Below, piece after piece: positions 15,909-24,790 of a stretch of DNA of 64,000 bases. Source of the stretch: Rhizobiaceae bacterium. GTDB taxonomy: Bacteria; Pseudomonadota; Alphaproteobacteria; Rhizobiales; Rhizobiaceae. The position numbers were made by a program, and so were the translations under genes. The notes under the pieces are model-generated. The model did no database searches. It was given only the letters and a program-made list of their open reading frames with translations, and was not told the origin of the DNA. The stretch covers positions 54,894 to 118,893 of the forward strand of contig JAMLJA010000015.1 in the NCBI GenBank assembly GCA_023953905.1, read 5' to 3'. Position 1 is the first letter of the stretch; each line of letters begins with the position of its first letter.

Positions 15909-18692
15909 ATGCTTGAGAAAACCTACGATTCCAAGGCTGTTGAGCCCAAGATTGCCAAGATCTGGGAAGAGTCGGATGCGTTCCGCGCAGGCGCCGGATC
16001 GCAGCCGGGCGCCGAGGCGTTTTCGATCGTAATTCCGCCACCAAATGTGACCGGCTCCCTTCATATGGGGCACGCGCTCAACAACACGCTCCAGGACATA
16101 CTGGTCAGGTTTGAGCGCATGCGCGGCAAGAATGTGCTGTGGCAGCCCGGTATGGATCACGCCGGCATCGCGACGCAGATGGTCGTCGAGCGGCAGCTGG
16201 CGGAAAAACAGATCCATCGCCGGGATCTGACCCGCCAGCAATTCATTGAGAAAGTCTGGGAATGGAAGGCCGAATCCGGGGGCTTGATCTTCAATCAGCT
16301 CAAGCGTTTGGGCGCGTCCTGCGACTGGTCGCGGGAGCGCTTCACAATGGATGATGGCCTCTCCAAGGCCGTGCTCGAAGTCTTTGTAAAGCTCTACGAT
16401 GAGGGGCTGATCTACAAGGACAAGCGGCTGGTCAACTGGGATCCCAAGCTGCTGACGGCGATTTCCGATCTCGAGGTCGAACAGCACGAGGTGAACGGCA
16501 ATCTCTGGCATTTCCGATACCCGATCGAAGGCCGGGCTTTTGATCCGGAGGATTCCTCTACCTTCCTGACCGTTGCCACGACGCGTCCTGAAACGATGCT
16601 TGGCGACACTGCGGTGGCGGTAAACCCAGAGGATGAGCGCTATCGCGATCTCGTCGGCAAATCCGTCGTCCTTCCGTTGGTCGGGCGTTTGATCCCGATC
16701 GTCGCTGACGAATATTCCGATCCTGAGAAGGGAACGGGCGCGGTCAAGATCACGCCGGCGCATGACTTCAATGATTTTGAAGTCGGTCGGCGCCACGACC
16801 TGCCTGCCATTAACATATTGACGGTCGAGGCAGCGCTCACGCTCAAGGACAATGAGGATTTCCTCGACAACATCCCAGAGAGCGACGTGCTGGCTCAGAC
16901 CATCGATGCGCTGGAGGGCCTTGATCGCTTTGCCGCTCGCAAGCGCATTGTCGAGATGATGGAGGCTGCAGGGTATCTGGCCGAGATCGAACCGCATCGC
17001 CACATGGTGCCCCACGGAGACCGCGGCGGTGTTCCCATTGAGCCGTTCCTGACGGATCAGTGGTATGTCAACGCAGCCGAGCTTGCGAAACCGGCAATCC
17101 GCTCCGTGCGCGAAGGACGGACCAATTTCGTTCCCAAGAATTGGGAGAAGACATATTTCGACTGGATGGAGAACATCCAGCCCTGGTGCATCTCGCGTCA
17201 GCTCTGGTGGGGTCATCAGATCCCGGCCTGGTATGGGCCGGACGGTTCCGTGTTTGTCGCCAAGTCGGAGGAAGAGGCGCTGGAGGCGGCTGTCCAGCAC
17301 TACATTGCGCATGAAGGACCCTGGAAGGCCTGGGTCGAGGAGAAGCTGGAGAATTTCGAGCCGGGCGAGATCCTGACCCGGGACGAGGATGTGCTTGATA
17401 CCTGGTTCTCGTCGGCCTTGTGGCCGTTCTCCACGCTTGGTTGGCCCGAAGACACCGAAGAGCTGAAAACTTACTACCAGACGGACGCGTTGGTGACAGG
17501 ATTCGACATCATTTTCTTCTGGGTCGCCAGAATGATGATGATGGGTCTTCACTTCATGGATGAGGAGCCGTTCCACACGGTGTACGTTCACGCGCTGGTT
17601 CGCGACAAGAACGGTCAGAAGATGTCGAAGTCGAAAGGCAACGTCATCGATCCTCTCGACCTCATTGATGAGTATGGCGCGGATGCGCTGCGTTTCACGC
17701 TCGCGATCATGGCGGCTCAGGGCAGGGATGTGAAACTTGATCCGGCTCGCATTGCCGGCTACCGCAACTTTGGTACCAAGCTGTGGAACGCCACGCGTTT
17801 CGCAGAAATGAACGGCGTGAAGCGCAATGACGAGTTTTGGCTCAAAGATGCCAAACTGACGGTGAATCGCTGGATTTTGACGGAACTCACGCGCGCATCG
17901 CGAGATATCACAGATGGCATTGCGAGTTATCGGTTTAACGATGCCGCCAGCGCCGCCTATCGGTTCGTCTGGAATCTCTTCTGCGACTGGTACCTGGAAT
18001 TGCTCAAGCCGATCTTCATGGGTGACGACGAGGCGGCCAAGTCCGAGAGCCAAGCCGTTGCCGCCTTTGTGCTGGATGAAATCTACAAACTGCTCCACCC
18101 GATGATGCCGTTCATGACGGAGGAGCTTTGGGCCCATACCGCGGGGGAAGGCAAAGAACGCGAAGTTCTGCTGTGTCATGCGGAGTGGCCGAAGCCCGAC
18201 TTCGCAGATGACGAGGCTGCAGCCGAGATCAATTGGCTGATCGATCTCGTAAGTGGCCTTCGCTCCGTCAGGTCGGAGATGAACGTTCCACCATCCGCGA
18301 TCGGGCCTTTGGTCATGATTGATGCCAACGATGCTACCCGGGCTCGCCTGGAGCGTCATGAGCAGGCAATACGCCGTTTGGCCCGCGTCGGAGACATTTC
18401 CCACGCTGCTGCTGCGCCCAAGACATCTGCCCAGATCGTGATCGGTGAGGCGACGGCCAGTTTGCCGCTTGGTGACCTGATCAATCTTGAGGCGGAAGCC
18501 GCGCGTTTGCACAAGGAGATTGCCAAGGTGACCCAGGAGGCCGCTCGGCTGTTCAAGAAGCTTGCGAACGAGAAATACGTAGCCAATGCGCCGGACGATG
18601 TGGTCGCGGCCGACCGGGAGAAGCTGGCCGAATTCGAAGCGACACAGATGCGGCTTCAGGCCGCCTTGGCGCGAATCGAAGTCGCCGACTGA
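15909..18692 (+). CDS. valS: Valyl-tRNA synthetase
   Basis: Class Ia aminoacyl-tRNA synthetase of 927 residues, normal for ValS. The HIGH motif appears as HMGH (PNVTGSLHMGHALNN, about residue 50), the CP1 editing domain contains TTRPETMLGDTAV, and KMSKS is at about 573 (GQKMSKSKGN). A C-terminal coiled coil ends the protein. It charges tRNA-Val. An in-frame ATG nine bases upstream (15900) is possible. A strong hairpin terminator follows. Confidence 0.97.
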   Translation: MLEKTYDSKAVEPKIAKIWEESDAFRAGAGSQPGAEAFSIVIPPPNVTGSLHMGHALNNTLQDILVRFERMRGKNVLWQPGMDHAGIATQMVVERQLAEKQIHRRDLTRQQFIEKVWEWKAESGGLIFNQLKRLGASCDWSRERFTMDDGLSKAVLEVFVKLYDEGLIYKDKRLVNWDPKLLTAISDLEVEQHEVNGNLWHFRYPIEGRAFDPEDSSTFLTVATTRPETMLGDTAVAVNPEDERYRDLVGKSVVLPLVGRLIPIVADEYSDPEKGTGAVKITPAHDFNDFEVGRRHDLPAINILTVEAALTLKDNEDFLDNIPESDVLAQTIDALEGLDRFAARKRIVEMMEAAGYLAEIEPHRHMVPHGDRGGVPIEPFLTDQWYVNAAELAKPAIRSVREGRTNFVPKNWEKTYFDWMENIQPWCISRQLWWGHQIPAWYGPDGSVFVAKSEEEALEAAVQHYIAHEGPWKAWVEEKLENFEPGEILTRDEDVLDTWFSSALWPFSTLGWPEDTEELKTYYQTDALVTGFDIIFFWVARMMMMGLHFMDEEPFHTVYVHALVRDKNGQKMSKSKGNVIDPLDLIDEYGADALRFTLAIMAAQGRDVKLDPARIAGYRNFGTKLWNATRFAEMNGVKRNDEFWLKDAKLTVNRWILTELTRASRDITDGIASYRFNDAASAAYRFVWNLFCDWYLELLKPIFMGDDEAAKSESQAVAAFVLDEIYKLLHPMMPFMTEELWAHTAGEGKEREVLLCHAEWPKPDFADDEAAAEINWLIDLVSGLRSVRSEMNVPPSAIGPLVMIDANDATRARLERHEQAIRRLARVGDISHAAAAPKTSAQIVIGEATASLPLGDLINLEAEAARLHKEIAKVTQEAARLFKKLANEKYVANAPDDVVAADREKLAEFEATQMRLQAALARIEVAD

Positions 18693-18727
18693 TCGAGGTG
18701 GTTCTCGCAGAGGCGATTTAAATGTCT

Positions 18728-18766
18728 TGGCCGGACGTGCGCCCTAGTGCGTCCGGCCATCGTTTT
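18728..18766 (+). terminator. Terminator after valS
   Basis: Perfect ten-base stem TGGCCGGACG / CGTCCGGCCA followed by TCGTTTT, 36 bases after the valS stop. Confidence 0.8.
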
Positions 18767-19026
18767 GTCAGATCGCGCCACGAGAGAATTTGTTGGGTCT
18801 TGTTGCGGAAATGTAACATTGCCCTTCCAGGCCCCTCTTAAACATTTGAATTTGTTAGCGCCTTGTCCATGTGCGGGAGAGTCTGTGCCCTGACATTGGG
18901 ATCGCGCTGGCGCGTGTACAGTTATTTCCCAACGGATCGTCAATACTTCGTCCCGAAGATGCCGTTGCGCAGCCTGCTGGAAAGGGTTCTAGCTTGTGTG
19001 TGCAAGATTCGGGGGAATGAGATTCC

Positions 19027-20229
19027 ATGAAACGGAGTTTGCTGCTGTCGGTCGCGGGGGGAGGGCTCTCGATTCTGGCCATGGCAGCAGTTGCCAATGC
19101 CAACGGCTTTTCCAGGGGCAGCGCGGACACAGATATTATCTTCGAGGAGGGTAACTTCAATCTTCGCACCGGTGCCACCTATGTGAGCCCGAGCCGGACA
19201 TATACGCGCAATGCTAATCCCGCGCTCGTAGGCACGGATTACGCAGCCGACTACGTGGTTCCCTCGCTCGCTGCAAAGCTCAATATCACGGACAATCTTC
19301 GCTGCGCCTTCACGATGGTGGAGAATACTGGAGGCGACGCGGAATATGCGGCCCCCACGGCGAGTGGCAAGATCAGCGAGAAATTCGACACCACCGAACT
19401 CGGCATGACGTGTGGCGCCAGATTCGCCGTCGGCCCTGGCAACCTCTGGGTGCTGGGCGGCGGGTTTCTGGAGGATTTCGATTACTTGCGCCTGAACGAC
19501 TACTCCGCTCTGGGTTTTGGCGACGCATCGCTTGCATTGGGCGGCAAGGATCGCGGCTACCGGGTAGGTGTTGCATACGAGGTCCCAGAAATCGCATTCC
19601 GGACGCAACTGATGTATCGGTCGGGCACCGACTATGGGGCAGAAGGCACCATCTTGTCGCCTGCCGGAGTGTTGGCACTCGTATTGCGCAACACCGGTCT
19701 CCCCGACTCCCAGAATCCGTTTATAACGCTGCCGCCGAACACGAAGGTTCCTGTTCAGGCGGTGGGCATCGGTAAACTGCCTCAGATTGTTGAGCTCAAG
19801 GCTCAATCCGGCATCGCCCCTGGTTGGCTCGCCTTCGGTTCGGTCAAATGGACCAATTGGTCGGTCCAGGAGACACTTGATATTCGCGCTGCGAAGGACG
19901 GGTTTCTCATCAGTCGAGATCGCTACTACTGGACCGATGGATGGACCATCACCGGCGGTGTCGGACATGCCTTTACAGACGACATCTCTGGAGCGGTCAG
20001 CTTGACCTGGGATCAGGGCGTGGGCACTGGCTGGGATATTCAGACCGACACGTGGACTCTTGCCGCCGGTCTGACCGCCAAGGACAAGCTTGGCGGCGAA
20101 ATCCGGGCCGGGCTGGGCGTGTCGTATCTGACAGGCGGCGAAGAAAAGAAATATGCGCCGGGCAGAAACTCCGCTGTCGAGGATGGTTGGGGTTATGCAG
20201 CTTCACTCTCATACAAGGTCAAGTGGTAG
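19027..20229 (+). CDS. OmpP1/FadL-family outer membrane transporter
   Basis: Outer-membrane barrel protein of 400 residues with a Sec signal peptide (cleavage near ANA-NGFSRG, residue 26). The mature N terminus NGFSRGSADTDIIFEEGN is typical of alphaproteobacterial FadL-type proteins. It ends with an aromatic-rich strand (SLSYKVKW), as expected for BAM recognition. FadL proteins carry hydrophobic compounds such as long-chain fatty acids across the outer membrane; the substrate here is unknown. It has its own upstream region after the valS terminator. Confidence 0.9.
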   Translation: MKRSLLLSVAGGGLSILAMAAVANANGFSRGSADTDIIFEEGNFNLRTGATYVSPSRTYTRNANPALVGTDYAADYVVPSLAAKLNITDNLRCAFTMVENTGGDAEYAAPTASGKISEKFDTTELGMTCGARFAVGPGNLWVLGGGFLEDFDYLRLNDYSALGFGDASLALGGKDRGYRVGVAYEVPEIAFRTQLMYRSGTDYGAEGTILSPAGVLALVLRNTGLPDSQNPFITLPPNTKVPVQAVGIGKLPQIVELKAQSGIAPGWLAFGSVKWTNWSVQETLDIRAAKDGFLISRDRYYWTDGWTITGGVGHAFTDDISGAVSLTWDQGVGTGWDIQTDTWTLAAGLTAKDKLGGEIRAGLGVSYLTGGEEKKYAPGRNSAVEDGWGYAASLSYKVKW

Positions 20230-20887
20230 CTCTGTTCCCACGGGTTGAGCGCCATCCGGGCAACAGGTCCTTCATGATGCTTTCGGGGCACAGTTGGGCG
20301 GCGGACCTCGTTTGATCAGCCGAAATGACCGCTTTTGATGCGCCGGCGAATGAGTTGTGCCTATTGCGCAACAGTCTCGTGATCAGGTTTGCGCTACAGG
20401 CAATTTGGCAGGCGATGCCCACTTCCCGCCACAAAACGGGAGCACGCCGAAATGGCTTAAGGCCCCCTGAGGATTGTTCCGCGGGTGCAACAAGGACGAT
20501 CATGAGTGCATCGAGTTCATTGAGTGCGGAAAGGGTCGGGGCGGCCCTGCAATCCTCGTCAATGGAAGTGTGTATGACGTTTGGCCGTACTTTGGTCGAA
20601 AATTGCAGTCAGCGTGTCAGTCAGGATCGCTTGGGAGCGTTTCTGGATGCGCGGATGGCAGACCGGGGCGAGAGGATAGGAGTCTCTCAAACTCAGAGCT
20701 ATGTCGGTGTGGATGTGTCAGCTCTTATAGAGCGTCGATGTGCTCGCATCCTGACTGACGGGGAATTCGCGGCGAGGGCAAACGGTGGGAGGTCGCGCCA
20801 ATGCGCAGAGCTCCAATCGACTGTGACCAGCCGGTTCTGCAAGGGAGAGGTTCTGTCTTTCCCGCGGGGACGAGAGATTGAATTGAT
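20230..20887 (+). other. Long gene-free region upstream of exoR
   Basis: About 658 bases without a convincing gene. Open frames exist on both strands, but none has a recognisable product, a good ribosome site or a conserved motif. It must hold the exoR promoter and perhaps a long leader. I see no T-tract terminator after the FadL gene. Confidence 0.35.
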
Positions 20888-21688
20888 ATGATGACTATTC
20901 GTGTTCCGCGTTCGATTTTCTCCGCCGTTTTTGCAGCGGGCCTTTTCGCGCCTGCTGCTGTCGCGAATGCATTTGATGCAAACGCAGCCAAGGCGGACAG
21001 ATCTAGCCCTTGGGCGGTTTTCCAGAAGGGATTCGATGCCTATAAGAGCGGACATAAGGATGAGGCCGTGCAGGCCTATCGCTATGCTGCCGAGAACGGT
21101 CAGATAGGCGCCACGTGGAAGCTCGCCCGCATGTATGCCGAGGGTGATGGCGTCACGCGGGACGACTACGAAGCATTCAAGTTTTTCAATGAGATCGTCG
21201 ATCACGACGTTGAGCCAGGTAGCCCGGAAGAGAGCTATGTCTCGGACGCCTTGGTGGCGCTTGGCGGATATCTCAAGTCCGGCATCCCCGGCATCGTCAA
21301 TCCAAACCCTGTTGCGGCGCAGGAATACTATATGCGGGCGGCCGCAAATTACAGGAATGCAGACGCCCAGTTCGAAATGGGCAAGATGTTTCTGCGCGGC
21401 GAAGGTGGAATGAAGGTCAGCGTCAAGCAGGCAGGCAGATGGCTTCAGCTCGCAGCCGCCAAGGGCCATGCTGGCGCACAGGCAACCCTTGGCAATCTCC
21501 TGTTCGAGAGTGGCAAGGTGGTTCGTGGACTGGCGTTGATGACTGCTGCTCTTGAGCGCGCGCGTCCGGGTGACCGGCTCTGGATCCGGGGGATGCAGGA
21601 AGAGGCGTTCGCGGTGGCAGGGGAAGCCGATAGGCGCACGGCTATCGCGCTGGCGGATGAGATCATTTCCAAGGGCGTGAGCCAGTAG
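20888..21688 (+). CDS. exoR: ExoR, periplasmic inhibitor of ExoS-ChvI signalling
   Basis: Protein of 266 residues that closely matches rhizobial ExoR. A signal peptide ends near residue 28 (ANAFDANA), then Sel1-type TPR repeats run through the protein (AYKSGHKDEAVQAYRYAAENG, MYAEGDGVT, MFLRGEGG, GHAGAQATLGNLLFESGK). It ends with the conserved RLWIRGMQEEAFAVA segment. In Sinorhizobium, ExoR binds the sensor kinase ExoS in the periplasm and holds the ExoS-ChvI system off, controlling exopolysaccharide, motility and envelope genes. exoS and chvI are not in the window. ATG codons at 20888 and 20891 are both possible starts. Confidence 0.9.
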   Translation: MMTIRVPRSIFSAVFAAGLFAPAAVANAFDANAAKADRSSPWAVFQKGFDAYKSGHKDEAVQAYRYAAENGQIGATWKLARMYAEGDGVTRDDYEAFKFFNEIVDHDVEPGSPEESYVSDALVALGGYLKSGIPGIVNPNPVAAQEYYMRAAANYRNADAQFEMGKMFLRGEGGMKVSVKQAGRWLQLAAAKGHAGAQATLGNLLFESGKVVRGLALMTAALERARPGDRLWIRGMQEEAFAVAGEADRRTAIALADEIISKGVSQ

Positions 21689-21740
21689 GTCTCAACCCTC
21701 ACGATATCGGGAGCTCGGCGCCAAGCCCGCTGCCGGACCG

Positions 21741-22025
21741 TCAGATCGACTGGTCGTAGCTGTCGTCTCCCGAAGGAAGCGACCTCAAGGCGCGTCCAAC
21801 CTGTTCCGGCTTCAATCCCGCATGCTCGGCAAATGCCAACAGAGTGGGCTCGTGTGCCAACACAAAATTCAGAACGCCTGCGAGAAAGCCCGGTTCAAGC
21901 GCTGCGGAGCGAATTGCCGACGCTTCAATTCCGGTCAGGGCAAGGAATCTATTCAGTAGCTCAGGCTGTCCCGCAATATAGGCGAGGGCCGCGATGGCCG
22001 TATCCTGCGCGAATTCTGGTTCCAT
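21741..22025 (-). CDS. DUF3572 family protein
   Basis: Small helical protein of 94 residues, recognised as DUF3572, an uncharacterised alphaproteobacterial family regularly found next to divK. The frame is open to 22103, but the ATG at 22025 has an AAGGA ribosome site about eight bases upstream and gives the family's usual length. The conserved region is GQPELLNRFLALTGIEA. It has no membrane segment and diverges from divK. Confidence 0.8.
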   Translation of the reverse strand: MEPEFAQDTAIAALAYIAGQPELLNRFLALTGIEASAIRSAALEPGFLAGVLNFVLAHEPTLLAFAEHAGLKPEQVGRALRSLPSGDDSYDQSI

Positions 22026-22253
22026 CTCTCTTGTCCTTGTGTCCATCGGCATTCGTTTCGACCGGACTTCAATGCCCTGACGGTGACTGTCAAGACATCG
22101 CACTAGCCAACTCGCGTCTCATCTGCACGCACCGAGTGGCAGTTTGCGTTTCGTCAATGTTCTCACGCTATCTATTCGTGCGAGAGTTGCGCCCTTGATA
22201 AAAACTGCAATCGAACAGGATTCGGTACCAAAGGGCAGCAGGGCAGGATTGTT

Positions 22254-22625
22254 ATGCCAAAAAAGGTGATGATCGTCGAAGACAACGAGCTCAACATGAA
22301 GCTCTTCCGCGATTTGATCGAAGCCAGCGGCTATGAAACCGTGCGCACGCGCAACGGGCTGGAGGCGCTCGATCTCGCCCGATCCCATCGACCGGATCTC
22401 ATTTTGATGGACATTCAGCTGCCTGAGGTTTCCGGCTTGGAGGTGACCAAGTGGTTGAAGGAAGACGACGATCTTCGTTCCATTCCTGTGATCGCGGTGA
22501 CCGCCTTCGCAATGAAGGGCGATGAAGAACGCATTCGGCAAGGCGGCTGCGAGGCCTACATCTCCAAGCCCATTTCGGTGCCCCGTTTCATCGAGACCAT
22601 AAAATCTTATCTGGGCGATGCCTGA
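22254..22625 (+). CDS. divK: Cell-cycle response regulator DivK
   Basis: Single-domain receiver of 123 residues with no output domain. The acidic pocket is Glu9/Asp10, the phosphoacceptor is Asp53 (LMDIQLPE), and Thr83 and Lys105 complete the active site. The sequence is very close to DivK of Caulobacter and rhizobia, which is phosphorylated by DivJ, dephosphorylated by PleC, and acts through DivL/CckA to lower CtrA activity. It is followed 31 bases later by pleD, the standard divK-pleD operon. Confidence 0.96.
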   Translation: MPKKVMIVEDNELNMKLFRDLIEASGYETVRTRNGLEALDLARSHRPDLILMDIQLPEVSGLEVTKWLKEDDDLRSIPVIAVTAFAMKGDEERIRQGGCEAYISKPISVPRFIETIKSYLGDA

Positions 22626-22656
22626 TGCGATGCATTAACCGGGATACGCCAAAGGC

Positions 22657-24030
22657 ATGACCGCTCGTATTCTCGTCGTCGACGACATTCCCGCCAATGT
22701 GAAGCTCCTCGAAGCCAGACTGCTCGCGGAGTATTTCGAGGTGCTGACAGCCACCAGCGGTCCCGAAGCCATTGAGATCTGCGAGAACGGCAAGGTCGAC
22801 GTGGTGTTGCTTGACGTCATGATGCCGGGCATGGACGGAATCGAGGTGTGCCGCAGGTTGAAAAGCGATCCCTCGACGTCGCACATCCCGATCGTGATGG
22901 TTACAGCCCTCGATCAGGTGTCGGATCGCATCCGCGGACTTGAGGCGGGTGCGGACGACTTCCTGACAAAGCCTGTGCGGGACCTTCACCTGATGACACG
23001 GGTGCGAAGCCTCGTGCGGCTCAAATCCCTGACAGACGAGCTGAGGTTGCGGGCATCCACAACGCGCGAGATAGGCATTGAGGAACTTCTCAGCCGAAAC
23101 TCGCCCGATCTGTTCTCCAGGCCGCGTGTCCTGCTGGTGGACGAGGCCCCCTCCAGCAGTCAGCGCATTGCTCTCATGCTCGAGACTGTCGCCGACATGA
23201 ATGTCAGTGTCGATCCACAGGAAGCTCTGATCCAGGCGGCGGAGAAGGGCTATGACTGCATTATCATCTCAGGCCGGCTGACAGACTTCGATCCGTTGCG
23301 CCTTTGCGCCCAATTGCGCTCCGTCGATCGGACACGCCTTATTCCGATCATTCTGATGGTCGACCCTGGCAATGACGCGCTGATCGTGCGTGGATTGGAG
23401 CTGGGCGTCGACGATTACATTATTCGCCCGTTCGATCGACATGAACTGCTGGCTCGCCTGGATACCCAGATACGACGCAAGCGCTATAACGATCATCTCA
23501 GAGCGAGTGTGGCTGAAACGATCGAGATGGCCGTCACAGACGGGCTGACCGGTCTCCACAATCGACGCTATCTGGACAGCCATCTTCAGACACTCGTGGA
23601 TCGTGCCGCTGGGCGAGACCGGCCACTTGCAGTCATGATCACGGATCTGGACCGGTTCAAGACCGTCAACGACACCTATGGCCATGATGCGGGCGATCTG
23701 GTGTTACGCGAATTTGCGCGTCGGTTGCGACAGAACGTACGCGGTATCGATCTTGCGTGCCGCTATGGCGGCGAAGAATTTATCGTTGTGATGCCGGATA
23801 CGTCAGGTGACGTTGCCGAACGGGTCGGCGAACGTATCCGCGCTCAGATTGCCGGCACGCCGTTTAGTCTCGGGGAGGGGCGCCCGGAACTGACGGTGAC
23901 GGTGAGTGTGGGCGTTTCATCCTTGAGGCACGGGAGCGACACACCTGATGCTCTTCTGAAACGCGCGGATCTTGCTCTCTATGAAGCCAAGAAGCGCGGC
24001 CGCAACCGGGTTGTCGGACTCGCCGCCTGA
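22657..24030 (+). CDS. pleD: Response regulator diguanylate cyclase PleD
   Basis: Protein of 457 residues with the PleD order: receiver 1 (1-120, phosphoacceptor Asp53), receiver 2 (about 156-272) and GGDEF domain (about 293-455). Receiver 2 has no clear phosphoacceptor strand (IIISGRLTDFD), consistent with its known adaptor role. The active-site motif is GGEEF at 371-375, and an allosteric I-site RGID lies five residues upstream at 362-365, so product inhibition by c-di-GMP is expected. It makes c-di-GMP at the differentiating pole in the cell-cycle pathway. Co-transcribed with divK. Confidence 0.96.
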   Translation: MTARILVVDDIPANVKLLEARLLAEYFEVLTATSGPEAIEICENGKVDVVLLDVMMPGMDGIEVCRRLKSDPSTSHIPIVMVTALDQVSDRIRGLEAGADDFLTKPVRDLHLMTRVRSLVRLKSLTDELRLRASTTREIGIEELLSRNSPDLFSRPRVLLVDEAPSSSQRIALMLETVADMNVSVDPQEALIQAAEKGYDCIIISGRLTDFDPLRLCAQLRSVDRTRLIPIILMVDPGNDALIVRGLELGVDDYIIRPFDRHELLARLDTQIRRKRYNDHLRASVAETIEMAVTDGLTGLHNRRYLDSHLQTLVDRAAGRDRPLAVMITDLDRFKTVNDTYGHDAGDLVLREFARRLRQNVRGIDLACRYGGEEFIVVMPDTSGDVAERVGERIRAQIAGTPFSLGEGRPELTVTVSVGVSSLRHGSDTPDALLKRADLALYEAKKRGRNRVVGLAA

Positions 24031-24173
24031 TTCCTATCGCGTCTGCAAGGCTCGAAGCGGCGCCTTCAGAGGCACGCTCAAATTTACCTTGTTTTCGTGA
24101 TTCGTGGCGGGTGGTTAAGAAAACGTTGATTTTCAAGTGCTGCTGCGCAAATGTCCACAACGAAAGATAAGCG

Positions 24174-24330
24174 CACCGGAACGAGGCCAAGAAGCTCCGG
24201 TGATGCCATCACTACCCCATGTTGCTCAGGTCCGCCGCATCTCCTGGGTCATGGGGTTGGCCGGTCGACCCTTGGCGAACAGTGGCCTCCTCGTACCGCT
24301 GCCCTGAGTCGACCGGCCCCCTTTCAATCT
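24174..24330 (+). ncRNA. Candidate structured small RNA (three stem-loops), possibly EcpR1-like
   Basis: In the 431-base gap between pleD and rpmG, three perfect-stem hairpins follow one another. SL1 is CACCGGA/TCCGGTG (24174-24202). SL2 is ACCCCATG/CATGGGGT (24214-24257) with an inner CTCAGG/CCTGGG helix. SL3 is GGCCGGTCGAC/GTCGACCGGCC (24259-24318) with an inner CAGTGG/CCGCTG helix whose loop CCTCCTCGTA can pair with ribosome-binding sites. A T-rich stretch follows SL3. No open frame fits. From memory, the Sinorhizobium cell-cycle RNA EcpR1 lies near divK-pleD; that link, the strand and the exact ends are inference. Confidence 0.55.
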
Positions 24331-24410
24331 TGTTACCTTGCCCAAACTTTTATGGACGCGCATCGACGCGTCGAGCGCTATCGACCTGTCGGAGCCACAT
24401 GTACAAAATG

Positions 24411-24432
24411 AAAACGCCGCCCGAAGGCGGCG
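24411..24432 (-). terminator. Terminator downstream of rpmG
   Basis: Seven-base-pair stem CGCCGCC-CGAA-GGCGGCG; on the minus strand it has a stable TTCG loop and is followed by TTTT. It lies 29 bases after the rpmG stop. Confidence 0.8.
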
Positions 24433-24461
24433 CGTTCAATGCACGAAATCGCGTTAAGCGA

Positions 24462-24629
24462 TTACTTGATCTTCGTTTCCTTGAACTCGACGTGCTTCTT
24501 CGCAATCGGATCGTACTTGCGAAACGACATCTTGTCGGTCTTCGTCCGGCTGTTCTTGCTCGTGACGTAGAAGAAACCGGTGTCGGCGGTCGAGAGAAGC
24601 TTGATCTTGATATTTGCGGCTTTAGCCAT
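24462..24629 (-). CDS. rpmG: 50S ribosomal protein L33
   Basis: Protein of 55 residues with the L33 pattern ([21 protein letters not shown] ... [12 protein letters not shown]). It belongs to the form that lacks the zinc-binding cysteines, so it is a C-minus paralogue. The frame continues upstream to 25124, but the ATG at 24629 begins the known L33 sequence ([11 protein letters not shown]). It is a component of the large ribosomal subunit near the E site. Confidence 0.97.
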   Translation of the reverse strand: MAKAANIKIKLLSTADTGFFYVTSKNSRTKTDKMSFRKYDPIAKKHVEFKETKIK

Positions 24630-24790
24630 GGCTCTTGTCCGATCTGTTGGGGCACTTACCGCTGTAACGCGAGCGAAGAGCCCGGATGCGGAAATTTGCG
24701 CGAGAGATACTGATAGCTGCGGGAATGTCAAGCAGAACGCTCCAACTTCCGCGGTTGAGCGTGGTGGAAGATGGGCGGTTTCGCGTGGCT

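Noticed and set aside
15852..18512. Open frame of 886 codons on the minus strand opposite valS
   Set aside because: It is the mirror of a highly conserved synthetase gene. The protein has no recognisable domain and a composition rich in His, Arg and Gln, typical of GC-rich antisense frames.
20325..20891. 188-codon frame upstream of exoR
   Set aside because: No recognisable motif, poor ribosome site, overlaps the exoR start, and another frame in the same place is equally open.
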